Shown here: one piece after another, positions 15,288 through 23,363 of the stretch
Layout of the letters: each line of letters starts with the position of its first letter
How positions within the stretch are numbered: the stretch's first letter is position 1
IMG/VR virus record: IMGVR_UViG_3300047557_003152
Location: 1-61,946 of that record
DNA: 61,946 nucleotides
DNA from: a virus
Strand: one strand, 5' to 3'
The notes under the pieces: generated by a model
What the model was told of the DNA's origin: nothing
Databases searched by the model: none
Seen by the model: only the letters and a program-made list of their open reading frames with translations
Translations under genes and position numbers: made by a program

Positions 15288-16631
15288 ATGATAGATGTAA
15301 CAGAATCACTTAAAAAATCTGATAATAATATACCTATCTTTGAGTTGTTTCCAAATTCAGGAGGAGATCCGATTGCCCTGAATAAAGGTGTTGCAGAATT
15401 ACATTATTATGAGAACATTTTATCAGAAAGTATTCATATTAGAGCAATGGTCGTGGATACTGGAAAATCTGGAAATGCAGATGATGGCACCGGTGCTTCT
15501 ATTGGATTTGCGGAGGCATTGAAAGTCGGTAACGGAGAAAAAATATATTTACAAATTGAAGATGGATTTAATCCTCCAAACAAACTTTCCTTTATTACTG
15601 AAACAAATGCGTTTCGTTTAAACCAAACTGAAAAAATATCTGAGCATACTCAAAAAAGTGTCTTTGCTTTAGATATTGCATCAAGAGAATTCTTACAAAA
15701 TGAACTTGCAGACTCTAGAGTTATAAAAAGATATAATGGAAGAATATCAGATCATGTTGAAAATATTCTAAAAGAAAATTTGAAAACAGAAAAAGAACTT
15801 GATATTGAAGTTACTGAAAACAAATTCAACTTTATTGGAACTACCAAAAAACCATTCTGGACAATCTATTGGTTAGCAAAAAAATCAGTTCCAAATATAC
15901 CTGATGCTTTTGGAAAGACCGCAGGATTTTTATTCTTTGAAAATGCTGATGGATATAAGTTTAAGTCTGTGGATAAACTTTTTGATCGAATTGCTATTAA
16001 AAAATATATCTTCAATAATACAACATCCACAGTAATTCCTGTTGGATATGATGGAAAAATTTTAAACTATGAATCAACAGACTCTGGAGATTTTCAATCT
16101 AAACTCCAGATGGGAACTTATTCATCCGAAAATAAAGGAGTTGATGCTTTTGAGAGTTTCTACGCACAGAAACCAATAGACTTAGATCTTCAACAAGATG
16201 TTGTGATTACTGGGGGAACAGAATTCAAATTTGTAAACCCTGAATTTACTGCAGTTGCATCTCGTTTCAATTGGAGTATGGATGCAATTGGATTTCTTCC
16301 TGAAGGTAAGAGTCTCAAAGACCAACTTAAAAAATCCAAAGAACCCGATATTGATAAACAGCAGATTCAGAGTCGAGCAGCAGCAAGATACAATCAGTTA
16401 TTTACAGTTACGCTTAAAATAACTATTGCTGGAGATTTTAGTTTGAGAGCGGGCGACTTGATTCATTGCGACTTTCCAGAATTAACAAACAAACCAAATC
16501 CATCTTATAATCCAAGAATGAGTGGAGTATATTTAATCTCTGCATTGTGTCACACTATTTCACATAATAAAACTTATACTAACATCGAATTAATTCGTGA
16601 CTCCTATGGTAGAAAACCTGCAAAGATGTGA
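15288..16631 (+). CDS. 27: Baseplate hub protein (T4 gp27-like)
   Basis: Probable gp27, the trimeric hub torus that binds gp5. It has 447 residues against 391 in T4. The N-terminal domain (ELHYYENILSESIHIRAMVV), the middle SVFALDIASREFLQNELAD and the C-terminal LRAGDLIHCDFPELTN with SGVYLISALCHTI are the typical phage hub (gp27/VgrG-N) beta-barrel signatures. It is immediately upstream of the gp5-like gene with one 71-aa gene between, as expected for partners. The start is preceded by only 4 nt after the previous stop. Confidence 0.82.
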   Translation: MIDVTESLKKSDNNIPIFELFPNSGGDPIALNKGVAELHYYENILSESIHIRAMVVDTGKSGNADDGTGASIGFAEALKVGNGEKIYLQIEDGFNPPNKLSFITETNAFRLNQTEKISEHTQKSVFALDIASREFLQNELADSRVIKRYNGRISDHVENILKENLKTEKELDIEVTENKFNFIGTTKKPFWTIYWLAKKSVPNIPDAFGKTAGFLFFENADGYKFKSVDKLFDRIAIKKYIFNNTTSTVIPVGYDGKILNYESTDSGDFQSKLQMGTYSSENKGVDAFESFYAQKPIDLDLQQDVVITGGTEFKFVNPEFTAVASRFNWSMDAIGFLPEGKSLKDQLKKSKEPDIDKQQIQSRAAARYNQLFTVTLKITIAGDFSLRAGDLIHCDFPELTNKPNPSYNPRMSGVYLISALCHTISHNKTYTNIELIRDSYGRKPAKM

Positions 16632-16637
16632 TAAATA
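16630..16637 (+). promoter_or_regulatory. Possible late promoter (GATAAATA)
   Basis: GATAAATA spans the gp27 stop, 23 nt before the ATG at 16661, which is the usual spacing seen in this window. Confidence 0.5.
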
Positions 16638-16660
16638 ATATCAATCAATCGTGTGTTCAT

Positions 16661-16876
16661 ATGGACAGAACACTTCAACAACATATTAATGATGATCGTG
16701 ATGAACTGGATAATCCAAATACCAGTGGTCAGCGTCGTCGTCATTTAGAAGGTGAACTTGATGCTTTAGAGAAATATCAAGTCAATCATCCAGACACAGA
16801 TCACGACCCAACAGGATTTGAAATGTACTGTGATGAAAATCCGAATGCGTTAGAGTGTAGAATTTATGATGATTAA
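16661..16876 (+). CDS. Small conserved protein between gp27 and gp5
   Basis: 71 aa from ATG 16661; a GTG start at 16628 would overlap the late-promoter motif and is less likely. The protein is very hydrophilic and acidic, with a predicted helix (DRDELDNPNTSGQRRRHLEG) and a C-terminal FEMYCDENPNALECRIYDD containing two cysteines. I recognise it only as a type of short protein found next to gp5 in cyanophages; its function is unknown. It is unlikely to be a major structural protein given its size and charge. Confidence 0.65.
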   Translation: MDRTLQQHINDDRDELDNPNTSGQRRRHLEGELDALEKYQVNHPDTDHDPTGFEMYCDENPNALECRIYDD

Positions 16877-16878
16877 TA

Positions 16879-18678
16879 ATGTCTGATGTAACAACTGGAA
16901 AAGGTTTCGATTCTGAATTCCTAACACATCCTCCTCGTTGGTTTGGTCGCATTGAATCTAGCGAAACTTGGAGAGATAATATTGCTGCACAAAAATTTGA
17001 TCAACTTCCTGACATAAAGGGATGGGGATATCGTTATAAAGTAAGAATTTTTAGTTGGCATACTGGAGATATGAATGTCATACCTCCAGATCAAATGGTA
17101 ATGGCAAACGTTGTGTTGCCAGTTACTTCGGGTTCTGGTATGGGTGGATTTAGTGAAACTCCATCATTATCTGCAGGATGCATTGTCACTGGATTCTTTA
17201 TGGATGGAATGGGTGGACAAGAACCATATATTGATGGTGTTCTTGGAAACTCAAATAACAATGTACCTAAGGAAAGAGGTGGTCCATCACCAAATTCAAA
17301 TCCAACATCTGCTGAAGGTAATGGTCAAAGTTTAGACAATAAAACTACAGCTCAACTTAAAAATCTTTTAAATCCAGCAAGAACTCCAACAAGACAGGAG
17401 TTTTCTGCTGCAACTGTTGCTAGAGAAGCAGCAACAGCAGCAGGACTTCCTAAGAATGAAATTGAAAGACAAGTTCTTTTAGCAACTGTAAAAGCATCTC
17501 AACCAAGTTTGTCTCCACCAAGACAAACAAAAGAAGCGCAAAATACTCTTGGATATCAACTTTACGATTCAACTTTTAATAATCCCAACATAGCAAAACT
17601 TCCTGACTTTAGAACTGTTAGTAAGTTAAATTTAGGCAGTGTTCCTGGACCATCTAACTTTCCACTTTATACTTTTGATTCTTTGCATCTTGACCCTGTA
17701 AAATCTTATTTGATGCAAGATGAGGATAAAAAAATATTAAGACCTCTGATAAGTTCTTGTAAAAAGAAGAACTCAGAAATGAAAGGAATTCAGAGGGTCA
17801 TTAAAAATCTTTTGAATGAAGTTGAAAAAATTAAAAAGTTTGCTGGAGAAGTTACTTCATTTGCAGATTCTATTATTGGGCAGGTGAACAATTTGCTTAA
17901 TAAAGCAAGTGATTTTGTTTCATCATTCATGACTTCTATTATGGGAAATATTATGTCATATGTGCAAAATAAAATTGCAGATGGAGTAAAACAAGTTCAA
18001 GGATTTTTGTTTCCGGGAGAAGTGCCTAGTTTTAGTTCAATTGTAGAAAAAGGTTTAGAAAAACTCAACTGTATCTTTCAGAAAATTGGAAGAGGTCTTA
18101 CCTCATTAATGAAGAATTTGCTTTCAAATCTTTTGGATAAAGCAGTCAATGGTCCTTTATGTGCAACTGAAGATTTAATTTCTGGATTTTTAAATAATGT
18201 TTTTGGTGATATTACAAAAGGTTTAGATTCAATATTAAATCCTATTCTTGCTTTTACTAAAGGAATTGGAAGTGCAATTTCATCTGTTGCAGGAAGTGTT
18301 TTTAATGCTCTTGATATGGTAACTGGAATTTTAGAATTCTTTAAATGTGATGAAGAAAAATCTTGTCCAGATTACAATGAGTTAAATCTTGCTGGACCTG
18401 CAGTTCCTGGTGGTGATGTTGCTGCTCCAGTTCCAGGAGGCAATAAGTCTCCGTCTGATGGTAACAGGAATGTTGTCGGTAACTCTCAAAATACTTCGGA
18501 AGGTCTTAGCGAAGGTAAAGCAGAGGGTCAACCAATATCTAACGTTTCACAAGGAACAGAAAAATCAACTAATCAACTTCAAGTCGGAGAAACTAATAGA
18601 GAAACACAAGCAACTGCTCAACAAGAAAGAGATTTAATCAAAAAAGATATATTAGAAGATAGGATTTCGTTTTATTAA
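16879..18678 (+). CDS. 5: gp5-like hub/spike protein, OB domain without lysozyme
   Basis: Central spike protein corresponding to the N-terminal part of T4 gp5. An OB-fold segment is visible at about 45-130: YRYKVRIFSWHTGDMNVIPP, then MANVVLPVTSGSG and the conserved SAGCIVTGFFMDG ... PYIDGVLGNS. No T4-lysozyme motif (E-x8-D/x5-T) is seen between OB and C-terminus; residues about 285-500 are instead long amphipathic helices (IINEVEKIKKF-like, FVSSFMTSIMGNIMSY). The C-terminal 100 residues are Gly/Pro/Ser/Gln-rich linker. The beta-helix needle that T4 encodes in the same gene is in a separate frame at 19909. Confidence 0.75.
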   Translation: MSDVTTGKGFDSEFLTHPPRWFGRIESSETWRDNIAAQKFDQLPDIKGWGYRYKVRIFSWHTGDMNVIPPDQMVMANVVLPVTSGSGMGGFSETPSLSAGCIVTGFFMDGMGGQEPYIDGVLGNSNNNVPKERGGPSPNSNPTSAEGNGQSLDNKTTAQLKNLLNPARTPTRQEFSAATVAREAATAAGLPKNEIERQVLLATVKASQPSLSPPRQTKEAQNTLGYQLYDSTFNNPNIAKLPDFRTVSKLNLGSVPGPSNFPLYTFDSLHLDPVKSYLMQDEDKKILRPLISSCKKKNSEMKGIQRVIKNLLNEVEKIKKFAGEVTSFADSIIGQVNNLLNKASDFVSSFMTSIMGNIMSYVQNKIADGVKQVQGFLFPGEVPSFSSIVEKGLEKLNCIFQKIGRGLTSLMKNLLSNLLDKAVNGPLCATEDLISGFLNNVFGDITKGLDSILNPILAFTKGIGSAISSVAGSVFNALDMVTGILEFFKCDEEKSCPDYNELNLAGPAVPGGDVAAPVPGGNKSPSDGNRNVVGNSQNTSEGLSEGKAEGQPISNVSQGTEKSTNQLQVGETNRETQATAQQERDLIKKDILEDRISFY

Positions 18679-18680
18679 AT

Positions 18681-19907
18681 ATGGCTAATACATCTAAAGT
18701 TCCCGATAGAGCAATAAGAGTTTCATTCTATGATAATGATGGAGTTCGTGTTGATAATGTAACTAAAAAGCAAGCAAAGACCATTGATGCAGCTAGTCCA
18801 GGAAAATTATTTTATTTTCAAGATAAAAATGGACTCCAACGAGAACTTACTATCGATCAAGTCTTAGCACTTAAACCTGAAAAAGATTTAATTAGTGATA
18901 CTGCATTTTCAAACATTAGTTGTCCTACCGAACCACAACCTTGTGGACCTCCAAAAGTTCAGTTTTTTGGTGGAGAGGGTGTCGGTGCTATGGCAAATGC
19001 TGTTATTAGTCCTGTTTCATCTGGAGTTATAGCATTTGATATTGTAAATCCTGGAAAAAACTACAAATCTTCTCCATTTGCTGTGTTAGATGATGAGTGT
19101 GGAAAAGGTAGTGGAAGTGCTTTAGAAGTCATTATGGACGGTGATAAAGTTAAAAATGTTTATGTCGATGCTCCTGGTGATGGATATTTAAATACTTTTG
19201 ATGGAAGTTTAGGTGGAAATGGAAGAACTTGGAAAGAAGCAGATGAAGGTTTTGTAAAAACAAAAGAAGGTACTTATTATACTGTTCCTGACGACAGACA
19301 ACCTTCAACTCTAAAACCAGGAGATACTTGGAATCCCCCTTATAGATCACCAATAGAAGTATCAGATGATGGTATAGTTTCTCCAACAGTTCCTCCAGCG
19401 ATTCCTCTAGTAGTTCCTCCTGCGATTCCTCCAGTAGTTCCTTCTGCAGTTTCTCCAGTAGTTCCTTCTGCAGTTTCTCCAGTAGTTCCTTCTGCAGTTT
19501 CTCCAGTAGTTCCTTCTGCAGCTTCTCCTGGTTCCACACCTACATATAAGGTCTTAATTTGTTTTGATAGTGTGGTAATTTCTGATCCTGGATTTAATTA
19601 TAAGCCGGAAGATAAAATCAGAATAACACCAGATAACGGAGTTGTTTTAAAACCCACAATAAATGCGAGAGGTGAAATTACTAAAGTAGAAGTAGTGTCT
19701 AAAGGATGTGGTTTTGATGATTTGCCTGAAATAGTAGTTGATTCTGCGACCGGATTTAATGCGGTGATTAAACCAATTCTCAATGTAACTAGAATATTAA
19801 ATGAGGAAGATCTTTTTGAAATTCCACCAGGAACTTCATTGATTTCCGTTGTTGATTGTGTAGGAAAAATTGCACCAAGACAAATTTTCGATATAATACC
19901 AAGATAA
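18681..19907 (+). CDS. Virion structural protein with 8-residue tandem repeat
   Basis: 408-aa structural protein located between the gp5-like and needle genes. It contains two copies of a phage beta-domain signature, DIVNPGKNYKSSPFAVLDD (about 117-135) and ISDPGFNYKPEDKIRI, the form '...PG.NY...P...' seen in many tail proteins. Between them lies a proline-rich spacer of six 8-residue units (V-P-[PS]-A-[IV]-[SP]-P-V) encoded by six 24-bp repeats. The spacer probably forms a stiff polyproline-like rod. Function beyond baseplate/spike association is unknown. Confidence 0.65.
   Translation: MANTSKVPDRAIRVSFYDNDGVRVDNVTKKQAKTIDAASPGKLFYFQDKNGLQRELTIDQVLALKPEKDLISDTAFSNISCPTEPQPCGPPKVQFFGGEGVGAMANAVISPVSSGVIAFDIVNPGKNYKSSPFAVLDDECGKGSGSALEVIMDGDKVKNVYVDAPGDGYLNTFDGSLGGNGRTWKEADEGFVKTKEGTYYTVPDDRQPSTLKPGDTWNPPYRSPIEVSDDGIVSPTVPPAIPLVVPPAIPPVVPSAVSPVVPSAVSPVVPSAVSPVVPSAASPGSTPTYKVLICFDSVVISDPGFNYKPEDKIRITPDNGVVLKPTINARGEITKVEVVSKGCGFDDLPEIVVDSATGFNAVIKPILNVTRILNEEDLFEIPPGTSLISVVDCVGKIAPRQIFDIIPR
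19389..19532 (+). repeat. Minisatellite: six 24-bp tandem repeats in a coding region
   Basis: Six in-frame units beginning GTTCCT; units three to five read GTTCCTTCTGCAGTTTCTCC plus AGTA and are identical, the outer ones diverged. Being a multiple of three, the copy number can change without frameshift. Confidence 0.9.
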
Positions 19908-19908
19908 A

Positions 19909-20487
19909 ATGACAAAATCTAAAAATTACGAAACAAAAGATATTAATACCAAAGATGGAAATTTAAGATTTGGTCATATTCACAAAGACCAAGTTATTTC
20001 ATCAGCAATGATCCAGGGTCAAGGTGGTCTTGAATATATTACTATTGATCAAACTGGACCAAGAAAAGGATGGATAACCTCAAGATGCCGTGGAAGATAT
20101 CAAGTCAAATGTGGTGACAATATTCCAAAAGGACAACCTGCATTTTGGTTAGACGCAGAAAGCGGTGATATTGTTATTTCCACTCGTGGCAGAATTCGTA
20201 TGGAGGCAGAAAATATTGATATTACGGCATATGGATCTGGACCATCTAATGGATTTGTCAATATTAACGGCAAAGAAGGAGTAAATATCGAGGGAAAAAC
20301 TGTAAATATTAATGGTAATGAAAAAATGTCCATTTTCACTGATGGATCAATGCAAATGACTGCGATGAATATTTTAAAAATGTACACGGGTGATATGCAA
20401 AGTTTAACTGCAGCGTCAAATCTCAAGCCACCATCATTGTCACTTTCTGATAGTATTCTAAATAGAGCGTTCCCCCTTAACTTTTAA
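19909..20487 (+). CDS. Beta-helix spike/needle protein (gp5 C-terminal domain-like)
   Basis: 192-aa protein resembling the triple-stranded beta-helix of T4 gp5C. Residues about 75-150 give the alternating pattern GDIVISTRGRIRMEAENIDI, then VNINGKEGVNIEGKTVNING, ending in DGSMQMTAMN. The N-terminal third (HIHKDQVISSAMIQGQGGLE) is probably a docking or OB-related domain. It lies one gene downstream of the gp5-like hub and just after the repeat protein, so the spike seems to be assembled from separate chains rather than one polypeptide. There is no PAAR tip signature that I can see. Confidence 0.68.
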   Translation: MTKSKNYETKDINTKDGNLRFGHIHKDQVISSAMIQGQGGLEYITIDQTGPRKGWITSRCRGRYQVKCGDNIPKGQPAFWLDAESGDIVISTRGRIRMEAENIDITAYGSGPSNGFVNINGKEGVNIEGKTVNINGNEKMSIFTDGSMQMTAMNILKMYTGDMQSLTAASNLKPPSLSLSDSILNRAFPLNF

Positions 20488-20496
20488 TATTTAAAA

Positions 20497-21501
20497 ATGG
20501 CAAGTTTTGATAAGGTATTATGTCATAACCAATCGCACATAACAAAAGACGAAGCAAAACCAGAACTCTTAGGTAGAGGTCCTTGCACGATTAGAGGTGC
20601 TCAATATTCTCAGTGTCCTGCAGTATTTGGAAATGACACTACTTTCGAAGCAACTGAAGGTACTGTAATGATAGGACCTTTAAAAAATACAGATGCACCA
20701 TTTCCAATTGTCTGCGGAAATCTTCAATTTATTGATAGGTGGGAAATTAATCCGTGTGGAGTGATTGGTATTGGAATGGAAAAGGGTAAGGATCTACTTA
20801 ATCCATACTCACTTGTCGTAAGAAAAGGTCCAGCAATTGTAGATGTTCCTAAGTCTTGTGCTCCTAGATGTGAAGGACCAAGAAAAGGACCTGCAGCAGC
20901 AATTTTTATTGGTGACGTTGATTTTTATGAGAATGTAAGAATCAAAGAAAAACTTTCGGTTGTTGATAAAGCAGACTTTTATGATGATGTAATTATTAAA
21001 GGTAAAGTAAAAACAGATGATGATATAACTCTTAAGGGCGATTTAAAAGCTTCTGGAGAAGTTAAGTCTGGATGTGGAGCACACGTCTTATCGGCAAAGA
21101 AAAACTTTGATATCCCCCACCCAACAAAAGAAGGTTGGAGACTCACTCATACCTGCGTAGAAGGTCCAGAAGCATCCGTCTACATAAGAGGAAGAGTAAA
21201 AAACCGAAATGAAATTGTTCTTCCAGATTATTGGAAAGGTCTGGTAGATATTCAAACAATTACAGTCAACCTAACTCCAATCGGTTCACATCAAGATGTG
21301 ATTATAAAACGGTGGGATGACGAAAAAGTCTATCTTCAATCAAAAGGTGGAATGCCTATTGATTGTTTCTATTATATTATGGCAGAAAGAAAAGATACCG
21401 AAAAACTTATTCCAGAATATCAGGGGACTATTGAAAATTATCCTGGAGATAATTCTCAGAGATCCATTGCTGGATATCACTATGATGTAAAAGGAGAATA
21501 G
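20497..21501 (+). CDS. Spike/baseplate-associated structural protein
   Basis: 334 aa. The N-terminal part is cysteine-rich (HNQSHITKDEAKPELLGRGP, SQCPAVFGND, FPIVCGNLQF) and could be a small metal- or disulfide-stabilised tip domain. The middle has repeated beta rungs (KLSVVDKADFYDDVIIKGKV, DDITLKGDLKASGEVK) as in a beta-helix stem. The C-terminal domain begins NFDIPHPTKEGWRLTHTCVE followed by GPEASVYIRGR, a domain widespread at the ends of phage spikes and fibres ('...HP......L.H...EGPEA.VY.RG'). It is next to the needle gene, so it probably caps or extends the spike. Confidence 0.66.
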   Translation: MASFDKVLCHNQSHITKDEAKPELLGRGPCTIRGAQYSQCPAVFGNDTTFEATEGTVMIGPLKNTDAPFPIVCGNLQFIDRWEINPCGVIGIGMEKGKDLLNPYSLVVRKGPAIVDVPKSCAPRCEGPRKGPAAAIFIGDVDFYENVRIKEKLSVVDKADFYDDVIIKGKVKTDDDITLKGDLKASGEVKSGCGAHVLSAKKNFDIPHPTKEGWRLTHTCVEGPEASVYIRGRVKNRNEIVLPDYWKGLVDIQTITVNLTPIGSHQDVIIKRWDDEKVYLQSKGGMPIDCFYYIMAERKDTEKLIPEYQGTIENYPGDNSQRSIAGYHYDVKGE

Positions 21502-21502
21502 T

Positions 21503-22072
21503 ATGACAACACCACCAAATATATACGCACCAGCATTTGATTATGATGGGAATCTAACACCAGATATAGATGCTGCAATTATAAGTATCATAAATCCTGT
21601 TGGTAATGGGACAACGATTAACTCTCAGGGAGTTGTCGTACCAAAACCATTTGAATTTACACCGACAGACAAACCATCAGTAAGTAATGCACTGATTCCT
21701 CCGGGCAAAAAGTCGCCTTATGTAGAACCACCCATTTTACTAGGATTGCCTCCAGAAAATATTCCAAGTTTTGCAGGAGCTGCTTCCACTCATAGATTGT
21801 CTCCAATGGAACCAGTCATTGTTAAGACATCAGTTAGAACTGAATTTGATGACTTAACAAATACTATGAAGCAAACGACGTTGATCGTTGGCATTAAAAC
21901 TACAGGTGAACTTGTATTTACTGAAGAGAAGCAAGGAGATGAAATAAAAATAAATGCAGAGCTTCAAGGCCCAGTGAATGGAATCACAATGGAAGTTCAA
22001 CCAGATAATAAGATTTTGTTTACAGTCGCTGGTGTTGGGACCGCAGTGCTCCCTCTCACGCCATTTACTTGA
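21503..22072 (+). CDS. Structural protein of unknown function (189 aa)
   Basis: Acidic, beta-rich protein with a proline-rich first half (PPNIYAPAF, LIPPGKKSPYVEPPILLGLP) and a compact beta-sandwich-like second half (VKTSVRTEFDDLTNTMKQTT, ELQGPVNGITMEVQPDNKIL). A good Shine-Dalgarno AAGGAG lies 9 nt before the ATG. It is the last gene of the hub operon, and its stop codon overlaps the -35 box of the following promoter. I do not recognise a family; virion association is inferred from position. Confidence 0.6.
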   Translation: MTTPPNIYAPAFDYDGNLTPDIDAAIISIINPVGNGTTINSQGVVVPKPFEFTPTDKPSVSNALIPPGKKSPYVEPPILLGLPPENIPSFAGAASTHRLSPMEPVIVKTSVRTEFDDLTNTMKQTTLIVGIKTTGELVFTEEKQGDEIKINAELQGPVNGITMEVQPDNKILFTVAGVGTAVLPLTPFT

Positions 22073-22097
22073 CACGGGTACCTGAGGGTGCTATGAT
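22069..22097 (+). promoter_or_regulatory. Strong sigma70-type (early) promoter
   Basis: TTGACA (22069-22074), a 17-nt spacer and TATGAT (22092-22097) preceded by TG at -15/-14 (TGCTATGAT, extended -10). The -35 is a perfect consensus and overlaps the previous stop codon. It opens the island of small genes and tRNAs and is the clearest host-polymerase promoter in the window. Confidence 0.88.
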
Positions 22098-22122
22098 ACT
22101 TAGGTAATCAACGGACGACCGA

Positions 22123-22305
22123 ATGCAAGACGAGTACCTCTCACGCTGCGTGGTGGACCCTATCAAACGTACAGTGTATCTGTACTCCAGTGAAGGGTCA
22201 GAGAAGCAAGTGACCTGTGATACCGTGGATGAGTTTATGAACGTGCTAGACTTTGTTCGTGCTACAGTGGATGAAGAGACTCTCTCATACGCAAATCCAC
22301 TTTAA
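22123..22305 (+). CDS. Small early protein (60 aa)
   Basis: 60-aa acidic protein (VVDPIKRTVYLYSSEGSEKQ; DEFMNVLDFVRATVDEETLS) that begins 26 nt downstream of the promoter -10 and so is probably the first gene of an early transcript. It looks like a small alpha/beta protein of a beta-hairpin followed by helices. I do not recognise the family; many early cyanophage genes are of this kind. Confidence 0.68.
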   Translation: MQDEYLSRCVVDPIKRTVYLYSSEGSEKQVTCDTVDEFMNVLDFVRATVDEETLSYANPL

Positions 22306-22364
22306 GTTCCATTTTTGGTCGAAAAAATTCCCGGTAAAAATTCTCACACGATACTTTTTTTAAA

Positions 22365-22544
22365 ATGCGTCCAGAAACACGAGAATCAATGGAAATGCTG
22401 TTCGCGGCAAAATGGAATGTACCAACGGCAGCAAAGAACTGTAATCTTACCAACAAAGAAATGAAGATTACATTTAATGAATACTGTCGTTTACATCCTC
22501 CGACTTATGTGGTAGAATCAGGTAGTCAACTCAGTTTCTTCTGA
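22365..22544 (+). CDS. Small conserved protein, possible HTH (59 aa)
   Basis: 59-aa frame from ATG 22365: MRPETRESMEMLFAAKWNVP then TAAKNCNLTNKEMKITFNEY, ending in CRLHPPTY and a short tail. The PTAAKNCNLTNKEMK segment looks like a helix-turn-helix of the 'A..A...LS...K' type, and the whole recalls short proteins encoded by both cyanobacteria and cyanophages (from memory). The terminator hairpin overlaps its last codons. Regulatory function is plausible but unproven. Confidence 0.65.
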   Translation: MRPETRESMEMLFAAKWNVPTAAKNCNLTNKEMKITFNEYCRLHPPTYVVESGSQLSFF

Positions 22545-22550
22545 GTTTTT
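22528..22550 (+). terminator. Intrinsic terminator
   Basis: AACTCAG (22528-22534), loop TTTCTT, CTGAGTT (22541-22547) with T residues to 22550. The 3' arm overlaps the stop of the 59-aa gene. The tRNA gene starts 3 nt later, so either read-through or processing must supply the tRNA. Confidence 0.75.
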
Positions 22551-22552
22551 AT

Positions 22553-22626
22553 GGGCGTGTATTCCAACCGGCAGAGAAAATTGACTTAAAATCAATAAAG
22601 TGTGGGTTCGAATCCCACCACGCCTA
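22553..22626 (+). tRNA. tRNA with UAA anticodon (tRNA-Leu, short variable loop)
   Basis: Cloverleaf of 74 nt: acceptor GGGCGTG pairs with CACGCCT (G1:U72 wobble), discriminator A73, anticodon stem ATTGA/TCAAT with loop CTTAAAA (anticodon UAA, codon UUA), T arm GTGGG-TTCGAAT-CCCAC. The D stem is short (TTC/GAA). The variable region is only AAAGT, so it lacks the long arm of normal class II tRNA-Leu. No CCA is encoded. Codon identity is clear; charging with leucine is inferred from anticodon and A73. Confidence 0.85.
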
Positions 22627-22670
22627 TGAGGTTTATCCTCTAAATAATCAAAAGTAGTAGGAAAACTCCT

Positions 22671-22940
22671 ATGAAGTACAGAATTGATGCCGCATATGTC
22701 TGGTACAATCGCGGAAAACAAATTGTTTTAATGTACTTTATAAATTCAATCCCATTCACTTTTGATGAACTCGATGACGAATCTTTATTCGACTTAGAGT
22801 TAATCAAATTAGCAGATAACGAAAGAAGATATGAACCAGAGGATTTATATCAAGCATCATATTATCTAATGCTTGAAGAATGCCATCCTTTGCTTTATGA
22901 GTTAGATTTAGAAAATCCAGAAATGTTGCCTGTTGATTAA
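22671..22940 (+). CDS. Small acidic protein of unknown function (89 aa)
   Basis: 89 aa with an N-terminal beta strand (YVWYNRGKQIVLMYFINSIP) and an acidic helical remainder (FTFDELDDESLFDLELIKLA; DLYQASYYLMLEECHPLLYE). It lies between the two tRNA genes, with a Shine-Dalgarno AGGA 12 nt upstream. A degenerate late-type TCTAAATA is at 22639-22646. No family is recognised; it is probably one of the host-takeover type small proteins. Confidence 0.68.
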   Translation: MKYRIDAAYVWYNRGKQIVLMYFINSIPFTFDELDDESLFDLELIKLADNERRYEPEDLYQASYYLMLEECHPLLYELDLENPEMLPVD

Positions 22941-22942
22941 AT

Positions 22943-23014
22943 GCCCTTGTAGCTCAGTGGTAGAGCAACGGTTTTGTAAACCGTTTGTCGCTGGTTCAAT
23001 TCCGGTCGGGGGCT
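22943..23014 (+). tRNA. tRNA-Thr (UGU)
   Basis: 72-nt cloverleaf: acceptor GCCCTTG/CGGGGGC with two G:U pairs, discriminator U73, D arm GCTCAGTGGTAGAGC, anticodon stem ACGGT/ACCGT with loop TTTGTAA (anticodon UGU, codon ACA), T arm GCTGG-TTCAATT-CCGGT. It starts 2 nt after the stop of the 89-aa gene. CCA is not encoded. ACA and UUA are A-ending codons heavily used by the phage tail genes, consistent with translational support. Confidence 0.93.
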
Positions 23015-23032
23015 CTGAGTTTATAACTCCAA

Positions 23033-23191
23033 ATGTCACTTATTTCACAACAAGACCGCCAAATGGTCATTGAAGCACTTGAATATTATGTTCAAAAACT
23101 TAAGGATGATAATTGCACGGATGCTTCCATCACGGCATTTCAAACCCTCCTTAACTGGGTCGAACTGGAACATTTCAAGCATGAAAATTAA
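23033..23191 (+). CDS. Small helical protein (52 aa)
   Basis: 52-aa frame from ATG 23033: MSLISQQDRQMVIEALEYYV followed by QKLKDDNCTDASITAFQTLL. It looks like a helical hairpin. It overlaps the following gene by 11 nt. It is in a different frame from the longer open frame that begins at 23070, which is explained by the downstream gene read too far upstream. Function unknown. Confidence 0.62.
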   Translation: MSLISQQDRQMVIEALEYYVQKLKDDNCTDASITAFQTLLNWVELEHFKHEN

Positions 23192-23354
23192 TCTCTGGTA
23201 TTGTAAAGATATGAGTCAGTGGAGATGGACTCTCACTGATGATTCACGACCAATCCTCAAACAAGAATCTGGACAACAACCATTCCTTCGTGATGCGATG
23301 AATGATGTTGCAAACACTGTAGAATATATGTTAAAATGCAAACAAAGTGAGTAA
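23181..23354 (+). CDS. Small conserved protein (57 aa)
   Basis: 57 aa from ATG 23181: MKINLWYCKDMSQWRWTLTD, then QESGQQPFLRDAMNDVANTV. The beta-strand/W-rich start and the helical end form a compact unit also known to me from other cyanophages as a hypothetical protein. The upstream ATG at 23070 is in frame but lies inside the 52-aa gene; the start at 23181 gives the usual short overlap (ATGAAAATTAA). Confidence 0.65.
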   Translation: MKINLWYCKDMSQWRWTLTDDSRPILKQESGQQPFLRDAMNDVANTVEYMLKCKQSE

Positions 23355-23363
23355 AAATACTTA

